Part shown: positions 23,117-35,090 of the stretch, one piece after another
How positions within the stretch are numbered: position 1 is the first letter of the stretch
Layout of the letters: each line of letters begins with the position of its first letter
Source: Microcebus murinus
Lineage: Eukaryota; Chordata; Mammalia; Primates; Cheirogaleidae
Direction of reading: 5' to 3'
DNA: 64,000 bases
NCBI RefSeq assembly: GCF_040939455.1
Contig: NC_134136.1
Span: 104,954,014-105,018,013 of the forward strand
Position numbers and translations under genes: made by a program
The notes under the pieces: generated by a model
The model's database searches: none
Told to the model about the DNA's origin: nothing
What the model saw: the letters and a program-made list of their open reading frames with translations, nothing else

Positions 23117-23599
23117 TTTTCTTTGGATTCCCTGGCAACCTAGGAAATATAACTCCCTAACCTTGGATTCCTCAGCCTTGACCCAGAGATGCTGGAAAAA
23201 ACTGTGAATTAGGCAAACAAAACTTGTGTTTCTTCTGTTGTTTTTGTTTGCTGTCCTTTCATCCTTTTTGTTGCCTTTTTATTCAGCCAGTGCCCTTGTG
23301 ATGACTTTTGTTTACAAAAGATCTCCTCGTATTGATCCGACTCTATCCTCCTTTTCCCCTAAGAACTCCATACGTTAATGCTCTCTCAATCCTCTACCAC
23401 AATCCCATCTAAACCTACCTTAACTCTGGATGTCATTTTACGTAGCTGATATACAAATGTAGTGATTCAGCAAGGCTTCATTAAATAGGTACATGTGTCT
23501 TGCACTGTGCTATGCACAGAGCTGACGATAACACAATCCATGCTCCCCAGTTGAATAGAGGTCAATAAAAATGCCAGTGGTTATAAAGCGGTATAATAA

Positions 23600-23715
23600 T
23601 AATGAGAGAGAATTTTTTCACAGGGTTGCTAGGAGAATTAAGATAATTAATAATTATGAAGCACTTACAACAATGCCTGGCACTTAATATGTTACACACA
23701 TATTTATTAATAAAT
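23600..23715 (+). mobile_element. MIR SINE 3' half
   Basis: AATAATGAGAGAGAATTTTTTCACAGGGTTGCTAGGAGAATTAAG, GAAGCACTTACAACAATGCCTGGCACTTAATATG is the MIR 3' half in sense orientation, judged from the GGGTTG...GAGGATTAA and AGTGCCTGGCACATA landmarks. Confidence 0.6.
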
Positions 23716-24070
23716 TGCATGCCAGAAAAGGGTTATGCCTTGGGGAGTTAGGAACACAGACTAGGATCACTGATCCCAACCTGAGGTACTGAAAGCCTGA
23801 GGTATGTCATGAAAATGGTTAGGGTTTGTCCAAGTTAAGATGTGGAAAAAACATCCCCCATGTAGAGAAAGTGGCATCTGGAAGCACAAAAGGACATCAA
23901 AGAATGTGACAGATCTGAAAAAATTCAAGAGGTTCATTATGACTAGAATATAGACAAAATGAGAAGGAATAGAGGATGAGACTCAGATTGTACAGAGCAC
24001 ATGGCCAACCAATAAATTGCATTAATGGCCTTAATTTTTTGCTCTCCTTGCATCCATGACCTTCACATGA

Positions 24071-24155
24071 GGTTGCCAGATATACTTATGCTAAAATAAT
24101 TACTAGTTGTTTATCTGAAATTTAACTGGGTGTTCTGTGTTTTTATCTGGCGACC
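24071..24155. mobile_element. Short palindromic DNA-transposon relic
   Basis: GGTTGCCAGATA at the left and TATCTGGCGACC at the right are inverted copies with one mismatch. The interior (TTTATCTGAAATTTAACTGGGTGTTCTGT) resembles a known abundant palindromic mammalian element ('gggttgccagataaaatacaggacgcccagttaaat'). Length is about 85 bp, so it is internally deleted. I do not give a family name with confidence. Confidence 0.6.
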
Positions 24156-24164
24156 CTATTCCAC

Positions 24165-24600
24165 AATTACTATGGGTTTGGCCATGTGACTTGCTTTGGC
24201 CAATGGGTCATTAGGAAAGCAAAACGCATCAACACAACATGGTTTTGGAAAAGTATTTGTGTCTTTTGATTTTTCTTATTCTTAGACCCTACCACTACCA
24301 TGAGAACATACCTGGGCTAGCCTAATGGAGGGATATAAGAAGCAGGTGGAGGAGAGTCTAGTCATCCCAGATGGGTCATTTTGCACCAGCCAAGAGCCAG
24401 ATGATCCCCAAACATGTGTGAGGTCCCATCTAAGATCATCAGAGCCACCTACCCAATCTGCGGCTGACCATAAATGCATGAATGAGCCCAGTAGAGACCA
24501 GAAGAAACCCTCAGCCCACCTACAGACTTGTAAGCAATAAGTGATTATTGTTTTAGAGTAGTGTTTTATGCAGAATTATTAGAGTAATAGGTAAATGATA
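24165..24600 (+). mobile_element. MaLR-like LTR
   Basis: The block TATGGGTTTGGCCATGTGACTTGCTTTGGCCAATGGGTCATTAGG, the middle ACCATGAGAACATACCTGGGCTAGCC, and the end GCAATAAGTGATTATTGTTTTAGAG..TTTTATGCAGAATTATTAGAGTAATAGG follow an old LTR consensus of MLT1 style in sense orientation. Overlapping open frames of 65 and 71 codons on the two strands (24282-24540) are by-products of this repeat and not genes. Confidence 0.6.
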
Positions 24601-24629
24601 CAAAGCTGCATCTGCTAAGCAAAGGAGTT

Positions 24630-24905
24630 CACTAGTTCATCAAACATTTAGTGAGCACCTACTACATACAAAGTACTGGGAAAAATGGGATTTAAAAATG
24701 CTCGAGGTGACTCTCAGAGGTAATAAGAAGACAAAGACCAAGTTGCTAAAGTATAAATGTGGCTTGTTAGTATTATCAAATAATTTATTTTATCAAATAA
24801 TTTGGTGATACTGTAAAAAAATGCCTATCTTGCTCACTGAAATAGTGCCTGGCACATAATAGATCATTAATAAATATTTGCTGAATTAGTAAATGATGAA
24901 TGGCT
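24630..24905 (+). mobile_element. Old L2/MIR-type repeat 3' end
   Basis: It starts with CATCAAACATTTAGTGAGCACCTACTACATACAAAGTACTGGG and ends with AATAGTGCCTGGCACATAATAGATCATTAATAAATATTTGCTGAATTAG, the common 3'-end signature of L2/MIR. The two parts may be separate insertions. Confidence 0.5.
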
Positions 24906-24969
24906 AGAAAGTGACCAATGTAGGTAGACCAGTTAATTTGCTTTCAAATTCAAGTAACAAAATATGCAA

Positions 24970-25480
24970 ATAACAGTACTTTAAGCTGAAAATATATTTA
25001 ATCATCTCACATAACTAATAGTCTGGAGGTAGGTAGTTTCAGGGTTGAGATTCAGCTTAGCAATATTACCAAAACCTCTGGATATTTCCATCCTTCTGAT
25101 GTACAATATTCAATATGATGGCTCTTCACATGCAGATTTGTGCCTTATGGTCAAAAGATGGCTGCTGCAGCTCCAAGCATCACATCCACACATAATTATA
25201 AACACAGAAAGAAGGAGATGACCACAGTAGCCAAAGAGAATGCTTACTGTGTCTCATGTCTCTCTATTTTCATTGAGGAGGTGGGTGACCATCCCCAAAA
25301 GACGTCTTTTTATTCTTTATTGGTTAACATTGAGTCACATGGTCACTCCTTGCTGCAAGAGAAAATAAGAAAGTGAGTATCTGACACTATCAGCCTCTGT
25401 ATATAATTTGTGCTTTGTCATCATGGAAGATTGGGGAGTGGACTGGGTGTTGGGTAGGCAAACAGTAGTATTTGCCATAG
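24970..25480 (-). mobile_element. Old LTR-like repeat, family not assigned
   Basis: ATATTTAATCATCTCACATAACTAATAGTCTGGAGGTAGG, GATGGCTGCTGCAGCTCCAAGCATCACATC and TGAGTCACATGGTCACTCCTTGC are in the order of a common old mammalian LTR-like repeat read antisense. The 78-codon open frame at 25140-25376 lies inside it and is not a gene. Confidence 0.4.
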
Positions 25481-26362
25481 TAGAGACGTCAAGCAAATTG
25501 TTTGGAAATATTTTGAGGCTTAAAGTTAACCTGATTACCTATGTTTACAGTGATCTTTTTCCCAAATATAATTAAAATTGGGTAAAGCCACAGCATGTTT
25601 GAAAGAATATAATTAAATTATATTAACCTTCTAGAATTTACAAGAAGTCTAACAGTTATCCCAATGGAGTGCCATACTATCCAGGTATTGAGGAGCAATA
25701 CTGTTCTTAGATCAAGGCGAAATACTAAATAAGGTAAGATATACTGTATAACTATTTAATGAACTATGCTCGATTAGTTAATTAGCTCTCAGTGACCTTT
25801 TGGAAAAAATTCCAAATGAACTCTATGTAAGTGACATTTCCAATATAAGTAAGACCACTTTTCATTTCAGTTCCTGGGAAATGTTTAAGGAATACCATGT
25901 ATGTGTTAGAATACTCTAGATTTAAAACTAAATTGGCAGCAAGATAATCAGTTCTTATAACCTCACCAGATATTTCCTGCACTCTGTATAAATGCATTAA
26001 AATCCATCAACTTTTCATTTCAATGTGATTGTTATTTGGGAATGGTTAACCAGAATACTTCTTGCCATAACCCTGATATGTTTTGTTTACATTTTAATGA
26101 TAATATTCTCAAAACAAAACTTGCCAGAATGTCTAATTCTTTAGGACTAAATTTACTGATTTTTGTGGTATTCTAGGAACTTCATAATCTATCCTTTGCC
26201 TACTTTTCCAACCTTATTGGCCTCTAATCCAAAATGTACTCTCTAACCTACAGTCATACTGAAGTATTGACACTTTCTTTTCACTTACCTACTTCTGTGT
26301 CTTTGCATACTTTGTTTCCTTCATCACAGTTTTTTTCTCTTCCATCTATAGTCATTTAAATA
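25481..26362. other. Unique noncoding sequence
   Basis: About 0.9 kb of A+T-rich sequence with no recognisable gene, RNA or repeat. A 71-codon frame on the minus strand (25782-25997) shows no homology I recognise. Confidence 0.55.
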
Positions 26363-27551
26363 CTCACCACTTTTTCCCCCTTTTTTAATTTCAGCATATT
26401 ATGGGGGTACAAATGTTAAGGGTATATTGCCCATGCCCCCCCTCCTCCCCGGAGTCAGAACTTCAAGCGTGACCATCCCCCAAACATTGTACATCTCACT
26501 CATTGTGGTTGTATATACCCATCCCCTCCCACCCGCCCGACACCCAATAAATGTTACTCCTATATGTCCACTTAGGTGTTGATCCATTAATACCAATTTG
26601 CTGGTGAGTACGTGTGGTGCTTGTTTTCCCATTCTCGAGATACTTCACTTAGTAGAATGGGTTCCAGCTCTATCCAGGAAAATACAAGAGGTGCTATATC
26701 ACCATTGTTTCTTAGAGCTGAATAGTACTCCATGGTATACATATACCACATTTTATTAATCCACTCATGTATTGATGGGCAAATGGGTTGTTTCCACAGC
26801 TTTGCAATTGTAAACCGTGCTGCTATAAACATTCGAGTGCAGGTGTCCCTTTTGTAGAGTGTCATTTGATCTTTTGGGTAGATGCCAGTAATGGGATTGT
26901 TGGATCAAATGGTAGATCTACTTGTATTGCTTTAAGATATCTCCATATTGCTTTCCATAGAGGTTGGACTAGTTTGCAGTCCCACCAGCAGTGTAGGAGT
27001 GATGCACTCTCTCCGCATCCACGCCAACATTTGTTGTTTGGGGACTTTTTGATAAAGGCCATTCTTACTGGAGATAAGTGATATCTCATTGCAGTTTTGA
27101 TTTGCATTTCCCTGATGATTAGAGAAGTTGAGCATTTTTTTCATATGTTTCTTAGCCATTTTTCTGTCATCTTTTGAAAAATTTCTGTTCATGTCCTTTG
27201 CCCACTTTTTTTTAGATAGGGTTGTTTGATTTTTCCTTGCTGATTTTCCTGAGTTCTAAATAGATTCTAGTTATCAGCCCTTTATCAGATGTGTAGCTTG
27301 TGAAAGTTTTCTCCCATTCTGTGGGTTGTCTATTTGCTCTCTTGACAGTTTCTTTGGCTGTGCAGAAGCTTTTTAATTTGATCAGGTCCCATTTATTTAT
27401 TTTTGTTGCTGCTGTGATTGCCTTTGGGGTCTTCTTCATAAATTCTTTGCCTAGGCGAACGTCTAGAAGAGTATTTCCAACGTTTTCCTCTAGAATTCTA
27501 ATAGTTTCACACCTTAGCTTCAAGTCTGTTACCCAGTGCCTCACCACTTTT
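26363..27551 (-). mobile_element. Strepsirrhine L1, 5'-truncated, with 12-bp target duplications
   Basis: CTCACCACTTTT occurs at 26363-26374 and 27540-27551. The body 26375-27539 is antisense L1: a T-rich start, then a 3' UTR (ATTATGGGGGTACAAATGTTAAGGG), then the C-terminal part of ORF2. Minus-strand frames preserve ORF2 pieces such as KMWYMYTMEYYSALRNNGD (from 26865), [18 protein letters not shown] (from 27107) and [18 protein letters not shown] (from 27547). The reading shifts between frames, so at least two frameshifts are present and no complete ORF2 (reverse transcriptase or endonuclease) remains. It is the least decayed L1 in the window. Confidence 0.93.
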
Positions 27552-28016
27552 CAATGTCTACTCTTTCATAGAGGGTTCCTTCAGTCATAATTAAATTTAC
27601 TCTTTCTTTTAACTTCATAGCTCTATTTATTTGGTGCTCTATTATATGTTACCTAGCTTTACACACTTCTATACACAGCCCAAGGTATTACATTCTGGTT
27701 TCTGCCTTTTCCATACTATTGATTCTGGTCTTCAAAAGATAGTCACATTCTCCTACTTGCCAAGGCCAGCAGAAATTTTTCAATCCCTAGGATACTTTAC
27801 CCTCATTTAAAGATTATTTTACCATCCCTCTGCCCAACCCTCTAAATGAGGACTCAGTTTCCGACTTGCTATTCTGGTTTTGACTTTATTCAACATTTGG
27901 GCATTAGCTCTACTCTCTGGGCCATAGGTTATTCTACTCATGGGTAGGTAAGAGGTACCACAACACCATGGCCTACCACATCCCATTATATCTCTGTAGC
28001 AGCCCTACCCTCACCT
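27552..28016. other. Unique noncoding sequence
   Basis: Pyrimidine-rich noncoding sequence with no recognised gene. It could include a very old repeat, but I cannot support one. Confidence 0.5.
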
Positions 28017-28087
28017 GGTGGAGTGTATTGTTTATTTTTATTTTTTTTTTAACAGACCATCTGCAGTGCTAAGGTGGAGTGTATTGT
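28017..28087 (-). mobile_element. 41-bp poly(A)-tailed micro-retroinsertion with 15-bp target duplications
   Basis: GGTGGAGTGTATTGT is perfect at 28017-28031 and 28073-28087. Read on the minus strand, the 41-bp insert is about 22 bases (TTAGCACTGCAGATGGTCTG then TT) followed by an A-rich tail (AAAAAAAAAATAAAAATAA). The direct repeats plus A tail show insertion by the L1 machinery of a severely 5'-truncated RNA. The cargo is not recognised. Confidence 0.75.
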
Positions 28088-28799
28088 ATGCTCATCTTGG
28101 TGGCAAAGGGGTGAGCAGTCCCTTTGAGGAAGGGAGGAGATGACAGAGTTGTAGCTATTCTAGTTCATATGTTCCTATTTTTATTGTTTTCTCTTTCACA
28201 ATTTTAGCACATGCATTTTTTAGCTTGGCTTTATGGTAATTTTCTGTTACCTTGTATTCTAAATGCAGCAGCTATAAAGTGACCTTCTTAGAGAAGACTT
28301 ACAACCTTAAATAGGTATCATGATCACCTCAAATTTCTTTTGAAAGAAGGCAAAATATAAATAGGGAAAAATGCATTGCATGAAATACAGAGACCTCTTT
28401 AAAAGTGAAGAAATCCTTTTGGCTATTTTTAACTCAGCACACATTTTTGTCTTTACTGGGGCTTTGAAATCTGAATACATTATGAAAGGCAATTACATAG
28501 TAATGGAATAATTCCTGTGCTTGCCATCTCATATGTGAGATTAGGCTCTTGATCTCCCATCTGTAGAGCCTGCTTAAGGTGTTAATCCCAGGAATGACAC
28601 AGCCTCTTCATGTATTGGCTCATCAGGTGACCAAAAGCCAGAGATAGGTAAGGATAAGGATGCCACTGTTACCATAAAACAGAAATAAACTGAGTCAATC
28701 ATATGGCAAGAAAATCATGCTTTGGGCTTCAGAAATCACTTTCTGGCCAGTTCGTGTTCATGTAATTATTCAACAGCTATTTACTGAGTATCTGCTATG

Positions 28800-29002
28800 G
28801 ATTTGAATCCCAGTGTCCCAGCTTTATACTTATTAACTGCATATCCTTGGGCACCAGTCTATGCCTCCATTTCTTTATCTGTAAAACGGAGGTGATAATA
28901 ACAGCACCTGTAGTATAGAACTATGGAAAGATTAAATAAGCAAACACATGTAAAGCACTTGGAACAGGTTTTACCAAATAAAAAATTCTCAATAGATATT
29001 AT
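28800..29002 (+). mobile_element. MIR SINE, nearly full length
   Basis: GATTTGAATCCCAGTGTCCCAGCTTTATACTTATTAACTGC, TCCTTGGGCACCAGTCTATGCCTCCATTTCTTTATCTGTAAAACGGAGGTGATAATAACAGCACC, and the 3' part with TAAAGCACTTGGAACAGG give the full MIR order in sense orientation. Confidence 0.8.
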
Positions 29003-29074
29003 TCTCATATTATCCTAGAGGCAATAAATTCCCTTTTTATTCACATTGCCATCACTTCCAAGCAAGAGTCTTGA

Positions 29075-29160
29075 TTTAAAGAAACAGCAACTCAAAGAGG
29101 TAACATAAAACCTGTCTGAGATCACACAGCGAATTGACTGGCAAGTATGTCCAAAAACCC
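29075..29160 (-). mobile_element. MIR core fragment, antisense
   Basis: AAAGAAACAGCAACTCAAAGAGGTAACATAAAACCTGTCTGAGATCACACAGCGAATTGACTGGCAAG is the reverse complement of the MIR core ('...cagaggttaagtaacttgcccaaggtcacacagctagtaagtggc'). Confidence 0.55.
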
Positions 29161-29734
29161 AAATGATTGATGTCACCAGTTCCGATGTCCCTGAACAAAT
29201 TTCTGAGACTCCAGGTTCCTACCTGCAGCTGGAGGAGTATGTGCAATTCCTATTGGTCAAAGGAAGCCCACCAGATGTGAGAACTGTCAGCACTGACTAG
29301 TGCTGAAATCCACTTCCGGTTGATACTCTTTTTACACTGCTGCAAGCTTGAGGTCCCAGGGAGTTAGTTAACACTCTTAACACTACACTTCCTACCTCTA
29401 GTGATACAGGATCTACAAAAACACCTTTAAGCAAAAACACTACAGTAAGATAGCTCTTTCATTTCTCTAAATTGTCAAGAACAGAGGAGAGAGGAATATG
29501 CCTGTTACTCAGATGTTGGCCCAGCTTGCATGATGTCAGCAGTACTCTCTGACATTAGCTTGAATGAATCAGTCCTCCTGACAGTTCAAAACCCTTCAGT
29601 CCCTGCAAAAACGTTTATCTGGCAGTTTTCACCATATTATCCCTAGAGATGTTAGTAAAGATATATTTATAGATGTAGAGGTACCTATAGATAAAGATAC
29701 AGATATTTTAAAGTGCTAATTTTATCACCTTATT

Positions 29735-29780
29735 TCACTATAGATAGATTGATAGATAAATAAATGATAGATGAGAGAGA
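29735..29780. repeat. GATA-rich simple repeat
   Basis: CTATAGATAGATTGATAGATAAATAAATGATAGATGAGAGAGA is an imperfect (GATA)n tract. A looser GATA-like stretch precedes it at about 29650-29710. Confidence 0.7.
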
Positions 29781-29804
29781 CCAATTACATTTATTTGACC
29801 AGAA

Positions 29805-29810
<6 letters not shown>

Positions 29811-29860
<50 letters not shown>
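29811..29860. repeat. (GT)7(AT)18 compound microsatellite
   Basis: Seven GT units (29811-29824) are followed by eighteen uninterrupted AT units (29825-29860). The tract abuts the left target-site duplication of the HAX1 pseudogene insertion and lies outside the insert. The opposite-strand frame at 29730-29933, rich in Ile and Tyr, is only a translation of it. Confidence 0.95.
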
Positions 29861-29863
<3 letters not shown>

Positions 29864-29874
29864 GGTATTTTTTA
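29860..29874. repeat. Left target-site duplication of the HAX1 retrocopy
   Basis: TGTAGGTATTTTTTA here is identical to 30979-30993. In the sense of the inserted copy it reads TAAAAAATACCTACA and follows the 3' end of the mRNA copy directly. The poly(A) tail is therefore very short or merged with this A run. Confidence 0.88.
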
Positions 29875-30978
<1,104 letters not shown>

Positions 30979-30993
30979 TGTAGGTATTTTTTA
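30979..30993. repeat. Right target-site duplication of the HAX1 retrocopy
   Basis: TGTAGGTATTTTTTA matches 29860-29874 exactly. On the minus strand the flank reads TTTAAAAAATACC, a TT/AAAA-type L1 endonuclease site. The retrocopied 5' UTR begins just inside, at GAGCACAGGCAGCTCCC (minus strand from 30978). Confidence 0.88.
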
Positions 30994-31239
30994 AAGCACT
31001 TAAGTACTAGGTTCGGGAGCTCAGGGTGTTACATAAATTTTTTCATTTAACATACCAATAGGTTAATAGTAATTATATCTGTTTTGTGGTTCTGCAGATG
31101 GTCTTAAATTATGCTGTTTATATACCAAGTTTTCTACACTGAGCATATACTATTTGAAGATAAGTAAACAGTTAAGCACATACGTGTTACTTTTCAGGAA
31201 ACAATTCATCCTGAGTTAAATGTTTATGAAATTCCTGAT

Positions 31240-31415
31240 ACTTCTCAGGAGCCAAGTTCTAATTATTTTACATACATTATTTCATGTAGTCATCATAGAA
31301 ACTCCATGAGGTTGATATTATTATCTCTAATTTTTAGAGAATAAGGTTCAGGAGAGTAACTTGCTCAAGGACGTACATGTAGCAAGTAGCATAATCTCCA
31401 AGACTTTGAACTGTA
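31240..31415 (-). mobile_element. MIR SINE, antisense
   Basis: TTTTACATACATTATTTCATGTAGTCATCATAGAAACTCCATGAGGTTGATATTATTATCTC, then GAGAATAAGGTTCAGGAGAGTAACTTGCTCAAGGACGTACATGTAGCAAGTAGC, is the reverse complement of a MIR 3' half and core. Confidence 0.75.
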
Positions 31416-33394
31416 CATCATCAGAGGAAGTAGAGGAAAGAAATAAAATGATAAACTTGAGATTCATTGTTGGCCAATCTAGGAATGAAGATTGAATATG
31501 TTTGCTAAAATTGTTATAACAGTATCTGTGACTTTAATTATCTCCATTCCCTGAAAGTAGAAAGTATAATAATAATCATATTTGAAGGGGAACAGTAATG
31601 GCTAACAGGACACATAAGCAATTCAGAAAATAATTTAAGTGAAGTTGAAACCAGTCTGAGCGTATAGCCATTATTCTATTCACCTTAGAGTTTGCGCGTC
31701 ATGATTAATTGCAGAGGAAAATGTTTGAAGAATATATCCTTTGAAAAAGTGGCAGAGGTGAATGAACTCAAAAGAGAGCTAAAGATGATTCACATTATTG
31801 GAATATAAAATTCTCCTGATCCTCAAAGACAGCATCCAATTCATTCCAAACAGGTCATATACTATGGCAGCTGGTTCCTACCTGCTTAATTTATATGTAA
31901 TGCAGACACGCACTTCACACCTCATAAGGTATTAACTGTGTTCAGGTATTCTTGTAGTTCTAGAGATAATTCCTTTCCCCTTTAAGAATGTTTTATACTG
32001 AATGCTTAACAACTAAAGTGACCAAAAAATAGATTTTAGCTTCAAAATTAGTGATATATTCAAACAGAAAGAGAAAATAACTCTGATACATTCTCCTTTC
32101 CTCCTAACTTATAGTCATGGGTTCAGCTTGAGACTTAAAGAAATTATTCACATAAATATAATCACTTACCTACAAATGTGCTCAAACTTCAAGTGAGGTT
32201 TTTTAATGTTGTTATATCAGTAAATAATGTAAAACAACATCAAATATATTTACGGCCTATCCACTGACAAGTAGGAAAAAACAAGCTTTTAGGTGGTTAA
32301 ATTATAGGAAAGTAAAAGAAATGGCATATCCTCGGGGTATTTAATGTACCCTTGCAGAGAACACCATCCTATGAACACCATCCCTGAACCTGACATCCAA
32401 CTACATCTAACTACACTGTCTCCACAAAGATGCCAGTTCACAATCTTTGTTGTCTTGTACCATTTTAATTGTTATAAAGAACACAAAGGACATTATCAGA
32501 GTGGCAGAATTTGTGATACTACCTACCATAAACAATCAAGTTCTTTCTATTTTGGAAGACAAAAAGACAATTTTCCAGACAGAAAGATAGATATATGAAT
32601 TAATTTATTACAGTTAAAATTTTTTCAATGGTAAAGATACCTTTCCTCCTCCAGCTCCACTTCACTTTTCAGCTACTGCCCCAACTCTAGCCTCCTGATT
32701 AGCCAAACTTCTCAACAGAGTTGTCTATACTTGCTTCGCACACTTTCTTCTCTCTCATTTCCATTCCATCTGGCTGTTGTCCCAAGCCTTCTACCAGAAT
32801 TCCTCTGGTGAGGTCACCAATGACTTCCATTATTATATCCATTAGCATTATGTCAGGGAACAATAACTGACAAGAGACAGTGACCAAGTTTGGGAAGCTA
32901 GGACGTAGATAATGAGCAATAGTGACTGAGAAGATCAGAGAAACTCAAATGCAGGCAGTAGGTAGCAGGATCCAAAAGGGAATTGATGCCTCTTAGAGAG
33001 GCGCCCCAGAAAGGTTCAGTAATTATAGGCTTGGGGAAGAAATTATGGCATGGATACAGGTAGGACTGAAAACAGGAAGATATGTGAAGGCTATATAGCT
33101 ACCTGAATCCCCTCTCTACTCCATGCAACTGGGATCCCTACAGAACCACTCACATCTAAGAACACAGTCTTGTTCTCCCTCCCCAACCCCAGCCACTACC
33201 ACACGTATATACACACAGACCAAGGGCAGTAAACATGAAGATTTCACTTTGGGAAAGCTGACCAGTCAAAGGAAAAATGACCTGCAGTGTGTATGCCCAA
33301 TCAGCATAGAAGGAACTCACACCATTCAATAAGCGCCATTTCCACATGCATAGCTATCAACCAACATTTTAGTGTCTGAGTTACTGGCCTGTGT

Positions 33395-33545
33395 GCTTTG
33401 TTTTATACCGTCTCACTTGTGAACTCACATGATCTTCCCAATGTTGAACCTAGAGAGAAAAGCTGATAACAACTTTTGTAGATGAAGAAACTGAGGTTTG
33501 AGATAGCAAATTGCCCAACGACACACTTAGCACGTGGAAAAAAGC
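33395..33545 (-). mobile_element. MIR-type SINE, antisense
   Basis: CTCACATGATCTTCCCAATG, GTAGATGAAGAAACTGAGGTTTGAGATAGCAAATTGCCCAACGACACACTTAGCACGTGG matches the antisense MIR core with the diagnostic GATGAAGAAACTGAGG block. Confidence 0.6.
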
Positions 33546-35002
33546 AGTAGTCTTTCAGGAATTAGGACTGCAAAACGTATTGTTTCCTCCATACCCCGCT
33601 CCCTCTCACATGAAAATGTTTCTCAGAGATTGTTTTCCTCACTCCTGCACTTATGTTGGCAAAGATGAGTTGGCTGGACATTACCAAGGCCTCAGTTGCT
33701 TAAAACTCTTCAAAGATCCATCGAAATATCTCTGATTTTAAGTCTTTTCTCAAAAGTAAAAAATCTGTCAATTTACCTAAATTGTCTGAAAAGTAGATGA
33801 CATAAATTGCATAATTACATGGAAAAGGAAATGGCAAATTAAGTAAATAAATTGCACTGAAAGTTGAAGTGTACTGCTATCCTCAAATACCATGGAACCC
33901 TTCATGTGGCATGCTACTGTGATTGGGAATTGCATGCAGGTGAAAAATAATAGTTAACCAAATCAAAGATTTAAAGAAGTCTGTAAGTGCCAGGCTAGTG
34001 TGACATCTCCATGATAGGATCTGCAACCCAAGTTCCTTCTAGCTTTATCATCCTTAAGATGTGACCCTCATTCTTATGCTCTCCATATGGCTTCTGGAGC
34101 TCTGGTCATTATATGAATGTTTCAGGAAGAAAGAGGGTAAGTGGGAAGGGTGAAACTATGTATGGCATCTGAGTCAATCCTCTTTAAAAAGTTTTCCCAG
34201 AAATCCCACTTATTATTTACATATACAGACAATTGACCAGAAACATGTCCCGTGAGTATCCTATGAGTATCTGGAATGTCTTTTTCATAATGTCAGCATA
34301 AATAGGCTCAATTTTAAAATTTGAACCAGTAATTGTTGTGGGCTCACTAAAAGTGACCAAACAATATAAATGAAAGCCTTTTTGTGCATTAGAGTTGGGA
34401 TGAGTCTTAAATGACATTACTCACTATCTACAGGCACTCAGAATGATATTGGCTTATTTTTCTACTCTTAAAACATATAGCTATCTTTGAATTAAACAAT
34501 ATGCAAGGCAGAAGGAAAAAACCAATGGTAGCATGACTAAACTACACACTTCATCTATTTGCTAATTTTCTGTTCCATCTTTACATTTGTTTTATGTACT
34601 CCTCTAAGCTAACTGAAGAGTCTGAATCAAAATGTCTTTGAACCAAATGCCATTTATCCAAAAATTCCCTAAGCTACCATTTCATATTTTTTATAAGTGA
34701 GTTTATAAAAAGTAATAAACTTTAATGCCTAATAACTTCTTTGATTGTGACTTAGAGCAATTTTGCAAAGAAGTACAGGCCTCTTTAGAAATTGAATTAC
34801 AAAGATTAATTTTAACTAGATGTGGCTTGTCTTTTTGAGGCTTCTAATCTACTGCATGCAGTTTTTATATTCATTTTTTTTTCTGACTAAATCAGGACAG
34901 TTTATTTCAACTTATATTTGTCTCATTTTATTTTCTTTTTGTTAAATGATACCGAGCAATTGCATACTCTATTTGGGTTTACTTATTTGAGTTTACTTAG
35001 GT

Positions 35003-35090
35003 CCATTCTATAGAACAATTATTTATTGAGCATCTGCTATGTGCCTGGAGAACAACAAAGCCGTGGCATTGCAAGGGCAGGTGGGTGGGA
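35003..35090 (+). mobile_element. Fragment of an old interspersed repeat
   Basis: TCCATTCTATAGAACAATTATTTATTGAGCATCTGCTATGTGCCTGG is the head of the same old repeat seen at 7590 and 52640. Only this short piece is recognisable. Confidence 0.45.

Larger units (their letters stand above)
31016..35002. other. Mostly unique noncoding sequence
   Basis: About 4 kb with two MIR fragments (listed) and no recognised gene. Several 60-84 codon open frames occur (for example 32344-32598 and 33511-33735). They show no homology I can name and no splice or promoter context. Confidence 0.55.

Noticed and set aside
26375..27539. Several overlapping minus-strand frames of 77-111 codons as possible genes
   Set aside because: They are frameshifted pieces of L1 ORF2 (WKQPICPSIHEW and MWYMYTMEYYSA motifs) inside a 5'-truncated L1 with target duplications. 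The plus-strand frames are shadows.
28051..28072. Micro-insertion cargo as the 3' end of a known small RNA
   Set aside because: It does not match the 3' ends of the common small RNAs I could recall (U1-U4, 7SK, Y RNA), so no source is named.
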